DNA of 64,000 nucleotides from Chlorokybus atmophyticus (taxonomy: Eukaryota; Streptophyta; Chlorokybophyceae; Chlorokybales; Chlorokybaceae): positions 508,841 to 572,840 of the forward strand of contig RHPI01003488.1 in NCBI GenBank assembly GCA_009103225.1, in the 5' to 3' direction. Position numbers and translations under genes: made by a program. The number at the start of each line of letters is the position of its first letter. Position 1 is the stretch's first letter. Positions 51,091 through 63,522 of the stretch are shown here, piece by piece. A model generated the notes under the pieces. The model was given only the letters and a program-made list of their open reading frames with translations. It did not search any database and was not told the origin of the DNA.

Positions 51091-51914
51091 CCCCCCCTTT
51101 AACTCAGGTTCGGCCTCGAGCGCCATTGTTTGCTGAAAAATCCGGGCCCCCAGGGGCTCCGTAAACATATTTTATGTGCTCAGCATACGACAGACTTTTT
51201 TAAGGCCAATGGTACTCATGGTTTATGAGTACACTTGTAAGCGCGAGAGTGTTGCTGCTCGTGACTTAGAGGTTATAAAGGCAGTTGACTCTGCTTTTAA
51301 AGGGCACAGAGGGATGGACTTTGCGCAAGACGGCGTGCAATTGCAAGTGGGAATTTGAACGCATTCCAGGTGAACCAGTGCTGTTTAAAGTCGTTGCAAT
51401 AATAGCACACGCTAAAATAAAATAACTGATCAGGTTGGTGACACGTACACCAACCCCGAACAATCATAAGGGAAGCAAACTCCACAAAAACGTTAAGTCT
51501 TGCACCGGCTGCAAGCGACCACCGAGAGGTTCTCAACAATGCCATCGATATCCACATGACGCTTCTGCAATTGAGCCGTTGTAGGAAACCAACCGTGCAA
51601 TGATACGGCTAAGTCATTAGCTCATCAAGTATTCAATTTCGCCTTATGCAAATTGAGGATGATCAACCATTGGTCATTGCATCGTAAAAGATTGCGCGAT
51701 ACATTTGCTGTCTTGTTTTAAGCGTAGGGATTAAGCGGATTTCGGTCATTCTTTAATTGCCACGTCTACGCGGCGTACGGTGACCTAAACGGCTCGCACC
51801 TCCAAAATCGCATAAATTGGGCTGCAAGACTCGCAAACGCGGACAAGATTTGTCTCTCCAACCACTGGTTGTTCAAGGCATTTTAGATGAATAAACCATT
51901 AGACGATCATCGTC

Positions 51915-51947
51915 AACTTGTCAATTACTTGATGTAATTGACAAGTT
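51915..51947. repeat. perfect 14-bp inverted repeat, 5-nt loop
   Basis: Arms AACTTGTCAATTAC (51915-51928) and its exact complement (51934-51947), loop TTGAT. Confidence 0.85.
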
Positions 51948-52699
51948 TGCCACCATTTGTTGTTGAGATGTATACGTACCCTACTTTTGGAAGCTCAAAC
52001 GCAATTGGGGCTACAAATTGCAAATGAAATTGGACCGGCATTGACGAACGCATGGAACAACTGAATGGAAATTGTTGTTCGAAAGCTCCCAGGCGGGATC
52101 CCGAGCCTTGACACTGAGGACTGCTATGGCTAAATAAGGCCAGCAATCAAGGGTGGACTTGGAGGGCCGCAACGCGCCCAACGATTGTGACCTTTCAAGT
52201 CCACGTATGCTAGCGACGTATATAAAGCTGAGTATATCAAGTTTAGCACCACTTGGTGGGAAGGCTTTACGGAACTTGATCAAGGTATACACAGAGATAG
52301 TGGATTAAGTGCTAGCGCCACCGCAGCTTCATTGCGAGCCAACGCTTTTTCATGAGTATGGTTAGCCGGTACATTAGCACCGTGGGTTTTTAGCGTGGGT
52401 CATTTGGTGAATTGACACACTGCCTTCGTCCATTCGACAAGGTGGACTCTTTTGTTAGAGGAGGGTCTTCCCCATGAGGTTTCCTGCTAACAAGTTTCCT
52501 GCTAAACTTAACCTACACTTTGTGGATGTTTTTGTTTGGTGCAACACCTTGTGCAGCAATATGCTTTTGGATGGTGTGCAAAATGAACACCACCACGACC
52601 ACATCAAGCACGATCATGTGTGTGATGAGGGGCAAGGGTAGTGGCAAGCAAGTTGTCTTTGCCACCAGCGAAAGCGCCCTATGGCATGCAAGAAATAAG

Positions 52700-53100
52700 G
52701 GTGAGGCCGTTGGGAGCGAAGTGGCGGTTGTGAGAGCGAGAGTGGCGAAATTCGTGCGGCAAGTTGAGTATAAGGGCTTGGCAGTATATATCAGGGGTAT
52801 GGTACTGTGCCAACATGCATGGTGTGCGGACAATGTGTGTAGAGTATATGCAGTGCTGTGACTGTGACTCACACAACGCACATGACATATGCATCTAGCC
52901 AGCTATCACCATACGCCAACCAACTAGCAATTGATAACCACCGGGCTATGTCTACACGCTATCTCTTACCCATAGCTAAGCATGCAGGCACGGTGTGTGT
53001 GTACGAAGTATGCAATGCAGTACATATGCCACAAGCGCGTGTGGAAGAGATCAAATATGCCGCAAACATGTGTGAAATGTGGCGTGTAGTGGCTGACAAG
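52700..53100. mobile_element. PLE terminal remnant (copy 5)
   Basis: Shares with 300-560 the run from GGGGTATGGT through CATGGTGTGCGGACAA to the marker AACCACCGGGCTA (52940), in the same order and orientation. No RT coding sequence is attached. The flanking 53130-53530 is GC-rich and non-coding as far as can be seen. Confidence 0.5.
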
Positions 53101-54051
53101 ACCCCACATGCCATGTACATAGGCATTTCCATGGATGCAAGTATGCACAGCACGCACACGCACTCATCAACCAAGACAAGCATCAATAATTACCACCAAC
53201 GGGGGCAAAGGCTATACTAACTGCATGCAACTATATGCTATGCAAGGCGGGCAAGCACGAGACGAAGCTGATGTAGCTGCCAACCTGAGCACACAGGCCA
53301 AAGTCCACGCTCAGAAGGTGGTTGATCACCGAAGGGAGCAGCAGCAAGCAAGGGCAGGGGCAGGGCGGGGCGGGTGTGTGCAATGCTGTGGTGTGCTGAG
53401 ACGACTGGCACAGTGCCGCCAGCATGTTGCTGCTCCGGTCCTTGGGAGTTAGTGAAATACCAGTCCGCGCGCAAGGAACGGCTGCAGTCAGCCTCAGGCA
53501 ATACTGTACACTCTTAACAGCCAACGGTTAGATCTTGCAGTGCTGACGACCAGTGACATCAACAACACCATCATTTCAGCCAGCATACATTAGCATGAAG
53601 TAGCACAGCACATGCAACCAGTACCAAACAGGCAACAAGCACAACACCAGCACGCCAGCACATTATCACACAGAATAGGTTCGGGCAGTTGAACTGCTCC
53701 CCACACCGTGGGTGGCCACACTTACCTACATGTGCACATGCAGTAGTTCTTCCTGATTCTGCTCGCACCCAACATGCAATGTTTGCAGGTGCACCGCAAA
53801 CACATTGGGGGTTTCCCCTATGCAGACTGTGGACAAAATCAATCAGCTTGTTTACAGGCAAGGCACCCTGCAGTGCTCCATCAACAAATGAACAGCACCA
53901 AATGGGTGCTCAGCTATTAGGCAGGCTTATCATAGAACATACTGTACATTGTTTTTATTGTTTGTTCGCTTTGCATAGCGCGATCAGGGACTACTATACC
54001 CCATACACGTGCTACTCGTTGACCTAACAACAGTGCGCCGCAAGTCAGTCA

Positions 54052-54297
54052 GTCATACTCATTGCGCAGGTACTTGGAGTAGTTCATGAGGGTGCAGACA
54101 ACGGCGGCGGTCTGCTTCTGGCTGCGGAGGAACCGCATCTGACCCATGCGACGTCTCCGTTGCGCCAGCACACGCCGATACATTTGGAATCGCAGGAACC
54201 GCCGCTGCCTCTCTATCGAGAGCTTGCGCCTCTGCTCCTCGCCCACCAGCAGCAACAGCAGCAGTAGTACCAGCTTGCGCCTGTGCGCAGGCTCCAT
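54052..54297 (-). CDS. hypothetical small basic protein (exon)
   Basis: Open frame starting ATGGAGCCTGCGC directly after an acceptor-like GTGAAGCAG and ending TGA at 54052. It encodes MEPAHRRKLVLLLLLLLVGE followed by a strongly basic stretch (RRFLRFQMYRRVLAQRRRRMG). A Leu run then an Arg-rich segment resembles N-terminal parts of some Harbinger-type transposase ORFs, but this is only an impression. A possible 5' exon lies at about 54570-54717, next to the telo-box. Downstream (53.57-53.86 kb) a cysteine-rich minus frame might be another exon. Function unknown. The interval 53451-54051 otherwise shows nothing. Confidence 0.3.
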
Positions 54298-54704
54298 CTG
54301 CTTCACAGCTCCCCAACTCACTGTATTTGGGGTTTAATCAGCACACTGGCTTGCAACTGGTGCATGTCATGATGCAATGCAGACCGTGCGAAAGCTTGCA
54401 TGCGGTGGCATTGCACATGAGGACACTTGCTCGATTTGCAGTATGACTGGGACCATTGCTCGCTGCGTCCAGCACAACAGAGATGCATACAAAAGCAAGT
54501 GCAGGTTGCACGCCCAAGGAAGTGTACACTAGCATGACGACTTATGTGCTAACACTGTTACGTACGAAATGGAGAGAACTGCACACACAAACACAAGCAT
54601 TTGAAGAACAGCCATGCTCGCCCACCCAATTGCCCCTGCTCCTGGTCCTACACCGCCGCCGCGGCCGCCGCCCGTTCCGCCAATAAACGGTCGATTAACT
54701 TTGA

Positions 54705-54713
54705 AAACCCTAA
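54705..54713 (+). promoter_or_regulatory. telo-box in the region upstream of LARP1
   Basis: AAACCCTAA; 60 bases farther on is the palindrome GTGGCGTTACGCCAC (54773-54787). The pair (telo-box plus GCGTTACGC) also occurs upstream of bL35c. It lies 1 kb before the LARP1 ATG, so it either marks a LARP1 promoter with a 5' untranslated intron or serves the divergent minus-strand frame. Confidence 0.4.
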
Positions 54714-55708
54714 TCACTTCGTCACGTGTTACGGGGTCGACCTTAGAAAGCGTGACAGTGACACCAACGCCAGTGGCGTTACGCCACCTTCAAGGAGAAT
54801 CCATCCAATGGTCAAAAGCGGCTAGGAATCGCCGCTGATTGAGCATCTGACGCCAGCCGCTCGATGCCCAGCCCCTCTTCGTGCGAATGTTTGGAGGAAT
54901 CCATCAAGAATCACGTTTTCTGCTTTCCGGGGGCTGTTTTGCTTTTTTCTGCGGTGCTCAATCAATACGGCGGTCAGCCCCGTCAACTTTACAACCAACG
55001 CCCTTAACCTCGGTTACGGAACCTACAGCGCAGGCAGGCGCACTGGTGACCTCAACCACGGTGAGCAACAGATCGCCCCAGCTTGACTGCGGTCTGCTGA
55101 CGGTCCGGTGTGTTTTGCCGCGTGGTTGTCGCCGTCGCTTCTGACGCCAGAGGGGGTACGTCGGACAGGTAGCATTTTGGCGTCCAACCCGCCCACTTGG
55201 ATCGCTACGTTACCCGGCGGCGGGGACACAGCTTGCAGCGGCGGCGGTGGCGGCGGTACCGGCGGCGGGGGTGGCGGTGGCGGCGGCGGTGGACAGCGCG
55301 ACGTCCGCGCACGCAGCTGTTGTAGCCATAGGAGGGTGTGTGTGGTGTGGGTGCGCGTGGCAGCTCCCGGTCAGCGGGTGTCTCGGACTGGTGGCGGCGG
55401 CATGCGGTTGTACTGTCATTGGTGGTGACGGGTGTTGTCTGCTGCTGCTGCTGCTCTGGCCTGGCGGCGCAGGGGGTTGCCGAGGGGCGGGAGGGACTGG
55501 ATGCTGCCGTGAGCCATGGCTGGAGTGGCAGTGTGTAGTTTGCTGAAGGGCGAGTGATCACGACAGAGGAGGTTTGCAAGACGAGGGTTGCGACTTTCAT
55601 ACTGCTTGGAGTCTGGGCTGCGTTGCACAGCGTTGCTCGCTGTTCTTGGTAAGCTGACGCGAGGGTTGAGGTCGCCTGCGGTGCATTCAGCCCTTTGCGG
55701 CCGTGATC

Positions 55709-58700
55709 ATGGGGTCTCAGGCCGCCGGGAGAGACCAGGTGGCGGTGCCCACAAGGCAGCCCGCAGCCGCCGCAGCATCATCTTCATCAGCTAAGCCGCC
55801 TGCAGCAGAAAAGCACGCTGCTGAGCCCGTCGCGGCCTCTTCCAAGCCCGTATGGTCGCAGATTGTGCGTGCCGACCCCAGGGCCAAAGGCAAAGACGTC
55901 AAGTCGGATGCTTCCACGGCTAGCTCCAACAACAGCAGGCCCTCAGCGGATCAGAATGGCAAGGACGTCAGCCAGGAGCAGCAGGGTGCTGTCAGGAAGG
56001 TCACCGCCATTGTCGAGGACGCTGGCATGTCCAAGGCACAGTTTGCCGGAAACAAGCCTGAGTCTCCTGGCGCATGCAAGGATGCTTCCGATGGAGCCGA
56101 CGCCGATGACAACAATGGCGCAGCAAAAGAGGATGTCGTGGCCCCCGCGCCTCCCAAGCCACTCGAACCTGCAATGCCTTTGAAGCCTGCATGGGTGCGG
56201 CCCAGGGAGCAGGCACCCACCGTCCCACAGGTTATGGGTGCCTCGTGGCCAACCCTCGTGGACGCCAAAAACAAAGCACTGGTGGTTGAGACGCCAGATC
56301 TCAGCCTTGGGGATCGCACCCGGGTAAGAGCTGAGTTTTTGCCCTTAAGTGGTTGCATGTCTGTGCTCTTCTTGCTCTATTCTTTTACAAAACGTTGCCA
56401 ATAATGGTTCCACCTTGCTTGTCTGTCGATGATTGTAGGTCTTAGCATGCTGTGTAGGTTTGGTTGTGCACTGCCATGTAGCCTTGCATGCTATTCTGCA
56501 CTGTTTTGTTATGCCATTTGCATGTGCAATGTGAGTAGCGGGAAGCAATGGGTTGCAATGCATTTTCTGGGTCAGCTCTGATTGTCAATTTTCATAAAAA
56601 CTACGGTTTGTTCATTACTTGGTACCACACCTCCTCTTGGTGGCAAGTTACGACCAGCAGGACTGCCCAGGTGCCTGACATGCATGCTGGTTGACAGGGG
56701 TCTGTGGGCATGTCGCGCACCAACTTCCCATCGGCCGTTACCATGCAACCCTTTCGAGCAAGGGGAGCTTCTGGTCGACAGAGAAGCAGGGACCCTGCGG
56801 CTGAAGGTTCCAATGCAGCACAGAGTTCAGGTCGCGATGGGGACAGCGACGTGGCAGGTGTTGCGCAGCAAGGCAAGTTTGAAGCTGCGGACCGATCTGC
56901 ACAACCTCCCCTGTCCAACGGGCCAGCTCTGCCTGGAGAACAACGGAACAACAGGCAGCAGGGATTCGCTAGAGGTGGGCCTAGGCCTGGGCGCGGCCGC
57001 AGCAGTGAACGCTCGTGGACGCAACCGCAGTCTCAAGCACAGGTCTCACAACAGCAGCCGCCGCAGGGCGCACCGCATCAACGTACCAATGGCAATGGCT
57101 TTTATGGTGCCAGTGATGGTGGTCGAGCACGCAACAACAGGAACATGCCCCGCACAGGAGCTGCTGCCTATGTGCCAGCACTCACTGTCGCCTCTGCAGC
57201 AGGTAATTTCGCGGCTTTACGTTGCTCGCCTTCTGTCCACATTCGACACCCTGAGCTTCTTTTAACATTGCTTGCTCACTTAGCATGGCCTGATTGTTTG
57301 TGCCTGCAGGTGCACCCCCTGTGATGGGCTACTACGTTCCGCAGGGTGGAGCTGGTCCTGCAGGGTATTATGCACCATACCCTACTGGTCCTGCAGTATT
57401 GTCACCGGGCGCACCTCCCACTATGCGAAGTCTGATAATTATGCAGATTGAATACTACTTCAGGTATGCAATGTTTTGAACTGCTAGCAGTCAATCTGTT
57501 GAGTTAACCAATGCATTACTTGGCAGCATTGAGAATTTGTGCCGGGACATCTTCCTGCGCTCAAAGATGGATGAGTATGGCTTCATCCCGGTCTCAGTGA
57601 TTGCGAGCTTTAACAGGGTGAGTTCAATAATGGGCTGTTGATCCAAATCCTCAACTTCAAGACGGAACGCAATGTTTACCACGCCAGTGCTCTGATACCT
57701 CTTTCGCAGGTCCGCATGCTGACTACGGATACAGACATGATCCTGGAGGCGTTGCAGGGCTCTTCCATTGTTGAGATACAGGTCAACTATGTGCTATTCT
57801 GGCGGAATGGGTAGTTGCTGCACGCACGCGTGCTTACAGAGGGTGTGATTGTCACAGGGGGATAAACTTCGCAAAGCAGAGGACTGGCAGAGTTGGTTAT
57901 TGCCGGCTACGCCACAGGATAGACCTGTTGCCGCAACTGGGTTTCCCACAGATCAGCCGCTTGAAAACAGTACTGATGTTGACATCGCCAAGGAGGCGAG
58001 TGCAATGGAAGTACAGCCCGCTAATGAGCAAGTTTCTAGCTCCAGTGGTACACAGCAAGCTCAGCCCCCCGTGTCTGAGCCTGCTGGCCCTCTGCCAACC
58101 AATGCTAACAGTAGCAGTGCAGCTGTCGCTCATGCTGTGCAGCACAGTCAGCGTCCCATTGTCGAGAATGGTGTGTTAGAGCACGCTGCTTCTTCTCAAC
58201 CAACTGGCGAAGCAACTGAGACACATACTATAGACCAAAGTTTTTCTAAGGGCAGTCTTGGCAAAGATGTCAGCAGTACGTCAGCCGGTCCATCTATCAG
58301 CCGTGAAGCCTCTGCTGACGCTGGGGAGCACGAGCCAGATGAGGCGACCTTCCAGATGGATGAAGACTTGGATGATGTGGCTGCTACTCCTGCCAAGCGG
58401 TAAGTGGTATGTATTGGCATCTTCGAGAGTGATGTATTCACTGGCCTAACACTATGGCACGGATAGGGTGACTGTGCGAGGAGAGGAGGAAGGCGATGAC
58501 CTCGCTGACAATGATGTACATAAGCTCATTATTGTGACTCCGGTACGGTACAGGCACATTGTCTCCGCACATATGCATGCGACCCAGAATTGTGGTTTAA
58601 CTGACTGTGCTGATGTGTCAGTCGCGACGAGGTGGCAAGTTAGAGAGGAGAGGTGGGGATGGCCGGGAGCATGGTCGCAAAGCCGGTACTGAGGACACGG

Positions 58701-60281
58701 CGACTGCAATCAGCGAAGGTCTTTTCCAGTATGAACAGGTAGTTCTTGTGAGGCAATTGTAAGGCTAGTTGGTTAGCTGCTGTAAGCCAGCTCAGAGCCA
58801 AGCAGGGTTTAATTCCGTGCTTTGGCTTGCCTGTAGGACCTGAGATCTGGTCGGCGAAGGCAGCCGTCTGCTGGACGTGAGCGAAAGGTGCTTGTGGAGG
58901 GCGAGCGACCAAGCAGTGTCACCAGTGACAGCGGCTTCCGCTTGCCACCTGGCCGTGATTACCTGGCACCACGCCCTGGGGGCTCCGGACGCCCTGCGGC
59001 TGGCGCTTTCCCTCGGTTCTTTCCCAGCAGCTTACCTCGTGACCAAACTGGAAGCTATGGACGTCGTCGTGCTATTACTGCCGAGAGCCCACCAGACTCT
59101 GTGGGTTTCTTCTTTGGAGCAACTCCTCCAGAGCATTCCGTGTAAGCGTGTTCCCCGTTGAACATGTTTGTAAAGCATACAAGGCCTTACTTGTCACGTA
59201 CTATTGTGTCCTCCTGCAGGTCTTTGGCCAATGGGCGGCACTTTGCGCCGGCCAGTGTCGGTAGTTCTCCCAGCTCTGCAGGCAGTCCCACAATGAGTTC
59301 GTCATTGCCAAAGTCGTTTCAAGTACAGCATCCAAGCCATGAGCTACTGGAAGACAATGGTTTCAAGCATCAAAAGTACATCAAGTTCCATGCCAGGTGT
59401 ATCAGTGAGCGCCAGAAGCTTGGGCCTGGTTGCAGTGAGGTACGTAACTTCATGCTCTCAGCGCCTCTGTTGAAGGGTGCGAGCAATCATGTAGCATTGT
59501 TTGCTGTGAACAGGAAATGAACACGCTCTTTCGCTTCTGGTCATATTTCTTGCGCAAAAACTTCAATGAGCGCATGTACGATGAGTTCCGTCACCTTGCT
59601 GAGGAGGACACCAAGTCTCACTACTACTACGGCCAGGAGTGTCTGTTCCGCTTTTTTAGGTACAGCTAGTTGCCTCCGCGGTTGTTTGTGTGTCTGTTGC
59701 GCGCGCGCGCGCGGGGGGGGGGGGGACCAGGACCTGCGATTGCATCACGTAACAAAATGTTGGTTATCAGCTATGGGCTGGAGGAGAAATTCAGGGAGAA
59801 CCTGTACAAAGACTTTGAGGACTATGTCCTAAAAGATTATAAGGAAAGCAGGCTCTATGGGCTGGAGAAATTCTGGTAAGGAGCAATTTTTTTTTTATCA
59901 CGTTCTGCTTAGATCTCTAATGTTGTACAGTTTCTCTAAGCTGTATATGCATTTGTGCCTGGTCATGTGCTAGTTGTCATGCAGGCGAGCTTTTGCCTGT
60001 GTGTGTGGTCTTAGCGGCGCAGTTGCCATATCGTACATGAAATCATCTGTGGCATGTGCAGGGCATACCATCACTACCGTAGGGGCAAGAAGGTGGAGAT
60101 TCAGTCCCCAGAACTCAAGAAGTTGCTGGAGGAACAGTTTCGCACGCTGGAGGACTTTCAGCGTGCCAATGCTGCATTGAAGAGAAAGGACAGCACTGCA
60201 CCAGCTGCTGCTGCTGCTGCTGCGCATGCTGATGCTGCCAGCACGCCGTCTGTGGAACCACCTGCTGTTACTGCCAAGTAG
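55709..60281 (+). CDS. LARP1: La-related protein 1 (La motif plus DM15/LARP1 region)
   Basis: Thirteen exons: 55709-56323, 56698-57202, 57310-57463, 57527-57617, 57710-57781, 57858-58399, 58467-58542, 58622-58738, 58838 (or 58846)-59141, 59220-59439, 59514-59659, 59771-59875, 60062-60281; about 1055 residues. Disordered N-terminus with RGG-like GGPRPGRGR; La motif across exons 3-6 ([33 protein letters not shown], ending in DWQSWLLP); LIIVTP and [10 protein letters not shown] motifs; C-terminal DM15 repeats ([53 protein letters not shown]). LARP1 binds the cap and 5' TOP mRNAs and controls translation and stability of ribosomal-protein mRNAs downstream of TOR. All junctions are in phase except that before exon 9, where the 58838 acceptor is one base off; the AG at 58844-58845 restores phase. 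A GTG six bases upstream of the ATG is not needed. Confidence 0.95.
59700..59726. repeat. (GC)n followed by poly-G in a LARP1 intron
   Basis: About eight GC dinucleotides then about 13 G residues in the intron between exons 11 and 12; potential Z-DNA and quadruplex. Confidence 0.9.
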
Positions 60282-61332
60282 CGGTAGCATTCATGTTGTC
60301 CCCTGCTGCTCAGTGCTGACAGATACATCTGCAAGGCGCGAGTGCGAGTCTCTCAGCCACTGCTCCCATTGATGGCACTCCTTGCGCATTGGAAATATGC
60401 GCCCAGCACATTGCTGCTCGGTGCTGGTGCCAGCCGAGTTCTCCCGTCTTTTCCCTTTTTTTTGTATTTAGGTTTTACTGCATCTACCCGGCCGTTTTAT
60501 AAAAGAGCGGGAGTAGATGAAACAAGCAGTACTGTTCCCCTGGTTTTGAGATGCGCGCTAGCTGTGGCAGTCCTTGAGCTGTCGATTGAATGGTGTTTGG
60601 TGTGATAAGCTCCACAAACAGTTAAGCAACACAGGTTTGCACAGAGAATTCATGTTTGTTGCGAGTCTGTACATTGCCATATACATGTTATGAACTCCAG
60701 CTACCAATATGTTCAGTGCACTTGGTAGCCGCACAATGGCTAGGTTTGTCAAGCATGTCGTCGTCGCGGTGTCATTCGTGTGCAGGGAGGATGTTTAGTG
60801 ATGGGCTTGTTCATGGCATGGACAGAACACACAGTCACACTCGCACCCCTACGAATGCAACATAAACATTAGAGTCACTCTGCTGTTTATGTCACATACG
60901 AATTGTTCACTTCAGTATATATAAGTTAGTCCGTTAAGAAATGCGATTTAATATGCACAAAGAGAGACTTTCATTAATTATGTCTGATTACACGATCTAT
61001 CTCAAGAGTCATTCTCACGTGCATCTTGTTATGAGGTTGCCAACTTGAATGCGTGTATTCTTTGGGCCTGCCTTTATGAAGATGTTGCTTCAATGTGTTG
61101 GCCGCCGCACCATGTGCATGTAGTGCTTGCGCGTGTATTGTTACCCTTCATTGACCTTCTGTTCTGTGTTGGTGCATGCATTGATGGCACACAAGGAAGA
61201 AACGCGGAGAGAAGTTCTGTCGCACACCAGGCCATCCAGAAGCATTGTCCATTGCTTATAAGTTCGTTATGAGCATTGCAATCAACTTGATATCACCAAT
61301 AGAACTGGGTGTTGACGACGGCAACATAGTTG
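60282..61332. other. intergenic DNA between convergent LARP1 and SDR genes
   Basis: 3' flanks of two convergent genes. AT-rich near 60.9 kb. No gene or repeat recognised. Confidence 0.6.
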
Positions 61333-63522
61333 TTATCGCACCCTTGGTGCAGCCATGTTGGTTTGCAACCACGACACGGTGTCCGCAACTGTTTCATCAA
61401 CAGGTCTGGGCTTGAAAGTGAGGTCTCTCCTTGCCAAACTCGCATTGCAATACCTGCACGCAGATGTCATCATTCACAGATAACATCCTCACTGACTGAA
61501 CACCTCCAAGCACGCACCAGAAGTGTTGGGACATTTCCACCACGACGGGGTCAAGTGACGGATCCCACCGGCCAAACAACCCCTTGATCCCGGTTGCTGC
61601 TGCCGCCATGGCAAATGCCATCTCGTCTGGCACCTACATGAGTTGCATGTTGGGTTGTGCAACATGCACAACATGCGCATGCACACCCACACTTGCCTGC
61701 AGCCAAGGCCCGCGCACGCCCGACACCCGGGTTACCCTGCCAAAGTAGTCAGCCAACGTGAGGTTCCCCGCCCCAAGCAGGTAAGTTGCATCGGGCCTGC
61801 CGCTCCTCATCGCCTCCACGAAAGCAACTGCCTAAGTGGAAGACGTGTTGATGAACTTTAGTGTGTCACACGTTTATGCCAGCCTGCCAAGTTGAGCAAC
61901 GCTGCGTGCGTGTGAGCGCATGTGAGGGGGTGCATGCGCATTGGCACAGTGCTGATATGCGTGTACGCAGACTCGCATGTTGCTTGCATGCGCATGTGCG
62001 CGTGTATGTGTATGTTGCGCATCCGCATCACGCACCGCATCACGCACGTCCACGAGGCTCAGGCCACCGGATGGAATCAGCGGCACTTGTCCCGTGAGCA
62101 GGTCCAGCACCGTGCGCGAGGAGCTCAGCCGCCAGTCACCTGTATGGATACTATCCGCGTTGTCTGCGTTCTGTTTGATGCAGAGACAGAGAGTGTGCAT
62201 GAAGATTGACACACATGCCTGCATGCTTTGCGCACGCACCATTGCGACAAGCATATGTGCATGTTGCTATCCCTTGGCTTGCCACACATATGCATGTGCC
62301 CAAAAACCTGGTCCCAGCAGCAGTGTGGGCCGCATGACGACGAGCTCCACGCCCAGCCGCTTTGCGCATGCCAGCGCGGCCTTCTCCGCCTCCAACTTGG
62401 TTGAATAGTATGGCCATGCGCTCACAACCTTTTCTAGTGGCGCAGAACAATGATGAGTGGTACAAGTTCGCTTGGAACCTTGCAGTCACAGAAGCATGCA
62501 CTACTGTTTGTTACCAGCATAAGAAGCAGTGTCATCAGCCACGAACGCGGGGTCCTTGCTGACTGCAACCACACCTGATGTGGACGCGTACACCACCCGC
62601 CTGCACAGAGAATGGATGCTCCAACTACACTTGTCGCATTACTATACATGCTCCAGGACTTGTGTCGATCAAACCACACCTTACCTTACGCCGGCGAGGT
62701 TGGCGGCCTCAAGGACATTGATAGTGCCGGTTACGTGCAATTGACGCATCTTCTCAACCTCACCCGCCCTCCGCGTGTGCTCAACGGCGCCGGCAAGGTG
62801 GAACACGCCGTCCGCGTTTGCGAGATGAGCAGCGAGGTCAGCGGGTGGAGAGAGCACCGAGGCCGGGATGAGGGTGACGAGGTCATTGTTGTGGAGGTCA
62901 CTTGAGTTGGGGTGGAAGCCCGAGCGCGCGATCACGCGCACGTGGTGGCGTTTGTGCACGAGCTCGCGCACCACGTGCTCGCCCAAGAAGCTGATCAAGC
63001 ACAACAAGCACACACACGTGAGCACGCGGCACACATGCAGGCACATACGCGCAAGCATGCACACAATATGCCGCATGCATGTGCATGCGCACTTGAACCC
63101 AGCATTGCACGCATGTTGTTGAGTGCGGTCTGTTTATGTCTGCGTACGCAATGAGGTCGTGAAGCTCAAAGCCCACCGATCGTTTAGCTGTAACAGCATG
63201 CACACAACAACATGCATTCATCAGACAGGCACCAGTGCTGTACACCAAAAGAGTCTGCTTAATGGCTGTGATCCAGGATTGGTGAGTTGGGCAAGCACAG
63301 GCCGAAGCAGCAAAGAAGAGCATATTCCTGGCGACCAAGACAGCTACTACTAGCAAAGCGGCAATGAGAGGAAACGCGGCATGCTTGTTGGCTTACCTAT
63401 TCTGTATGACTTACTGGCATGGGGATGGCTGCTATCACACACGTTGCATGCTTGTGATGTGCAAAGCAGCTTGTCTTCCAATGCCCTACTCACCCTGTAC
63501 CGCCTGTTACCACGTACAGCAT
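61333..63522 (-). CDS. extended short-chain dehydrogenase/reductase, dihydroflavonol-reductase-like
   Basis: Eight exons in phase: 63494-63522, 62685-62990, 62515-62600, 62308-62433, 62036-62139, 61697-61831, 61518-61633, 61333-61453, giving 340 residues. Nucleotide-binding motif TGGTGFLGEH spans the first junction; VFHLAGAVEH, YASTSG (catalytic Ser) and the catalytic YYSTK (YxxxK) follow; then RPTLLLGPGDW and LSLVDVRDA; the end is SWLQTNMAAPRVR. These are hallmarks of NAD(P)H-dependent extended SDRs (dihydroflavonol/cinnamoyl-CoA reductase-like, also bacterial HpnA-like epimerases); the substrate cannot be told. The intron after 61697 uses a GC donor (GCAAGT). An open frame continues upstream of Met 63522 to about 63720 with hydrophobic stretches (ALPILVGLLAWVCKG), so a membrane-anchored N-terminus from an upstream exon is possible. 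Confidence 0.88.

Larger units (their letters stand above)
47979..52500. other. AT-richer, gene-poor block
   Basis: Composition shifts to AT-rich with few CpG and TGCATG motifs. Only short frames are open (up to about 114 codons, and that one crosses the gap). No recognisable domains, splice-consistent exon chains or terminal repeats were found by eye. Probably old transposon-derived or other non-coding DNA. It contains the gap at 50857-51090, a cysteine-rich frame and a 14-bp hairpin (51915-51947). Confidence 0.5.
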
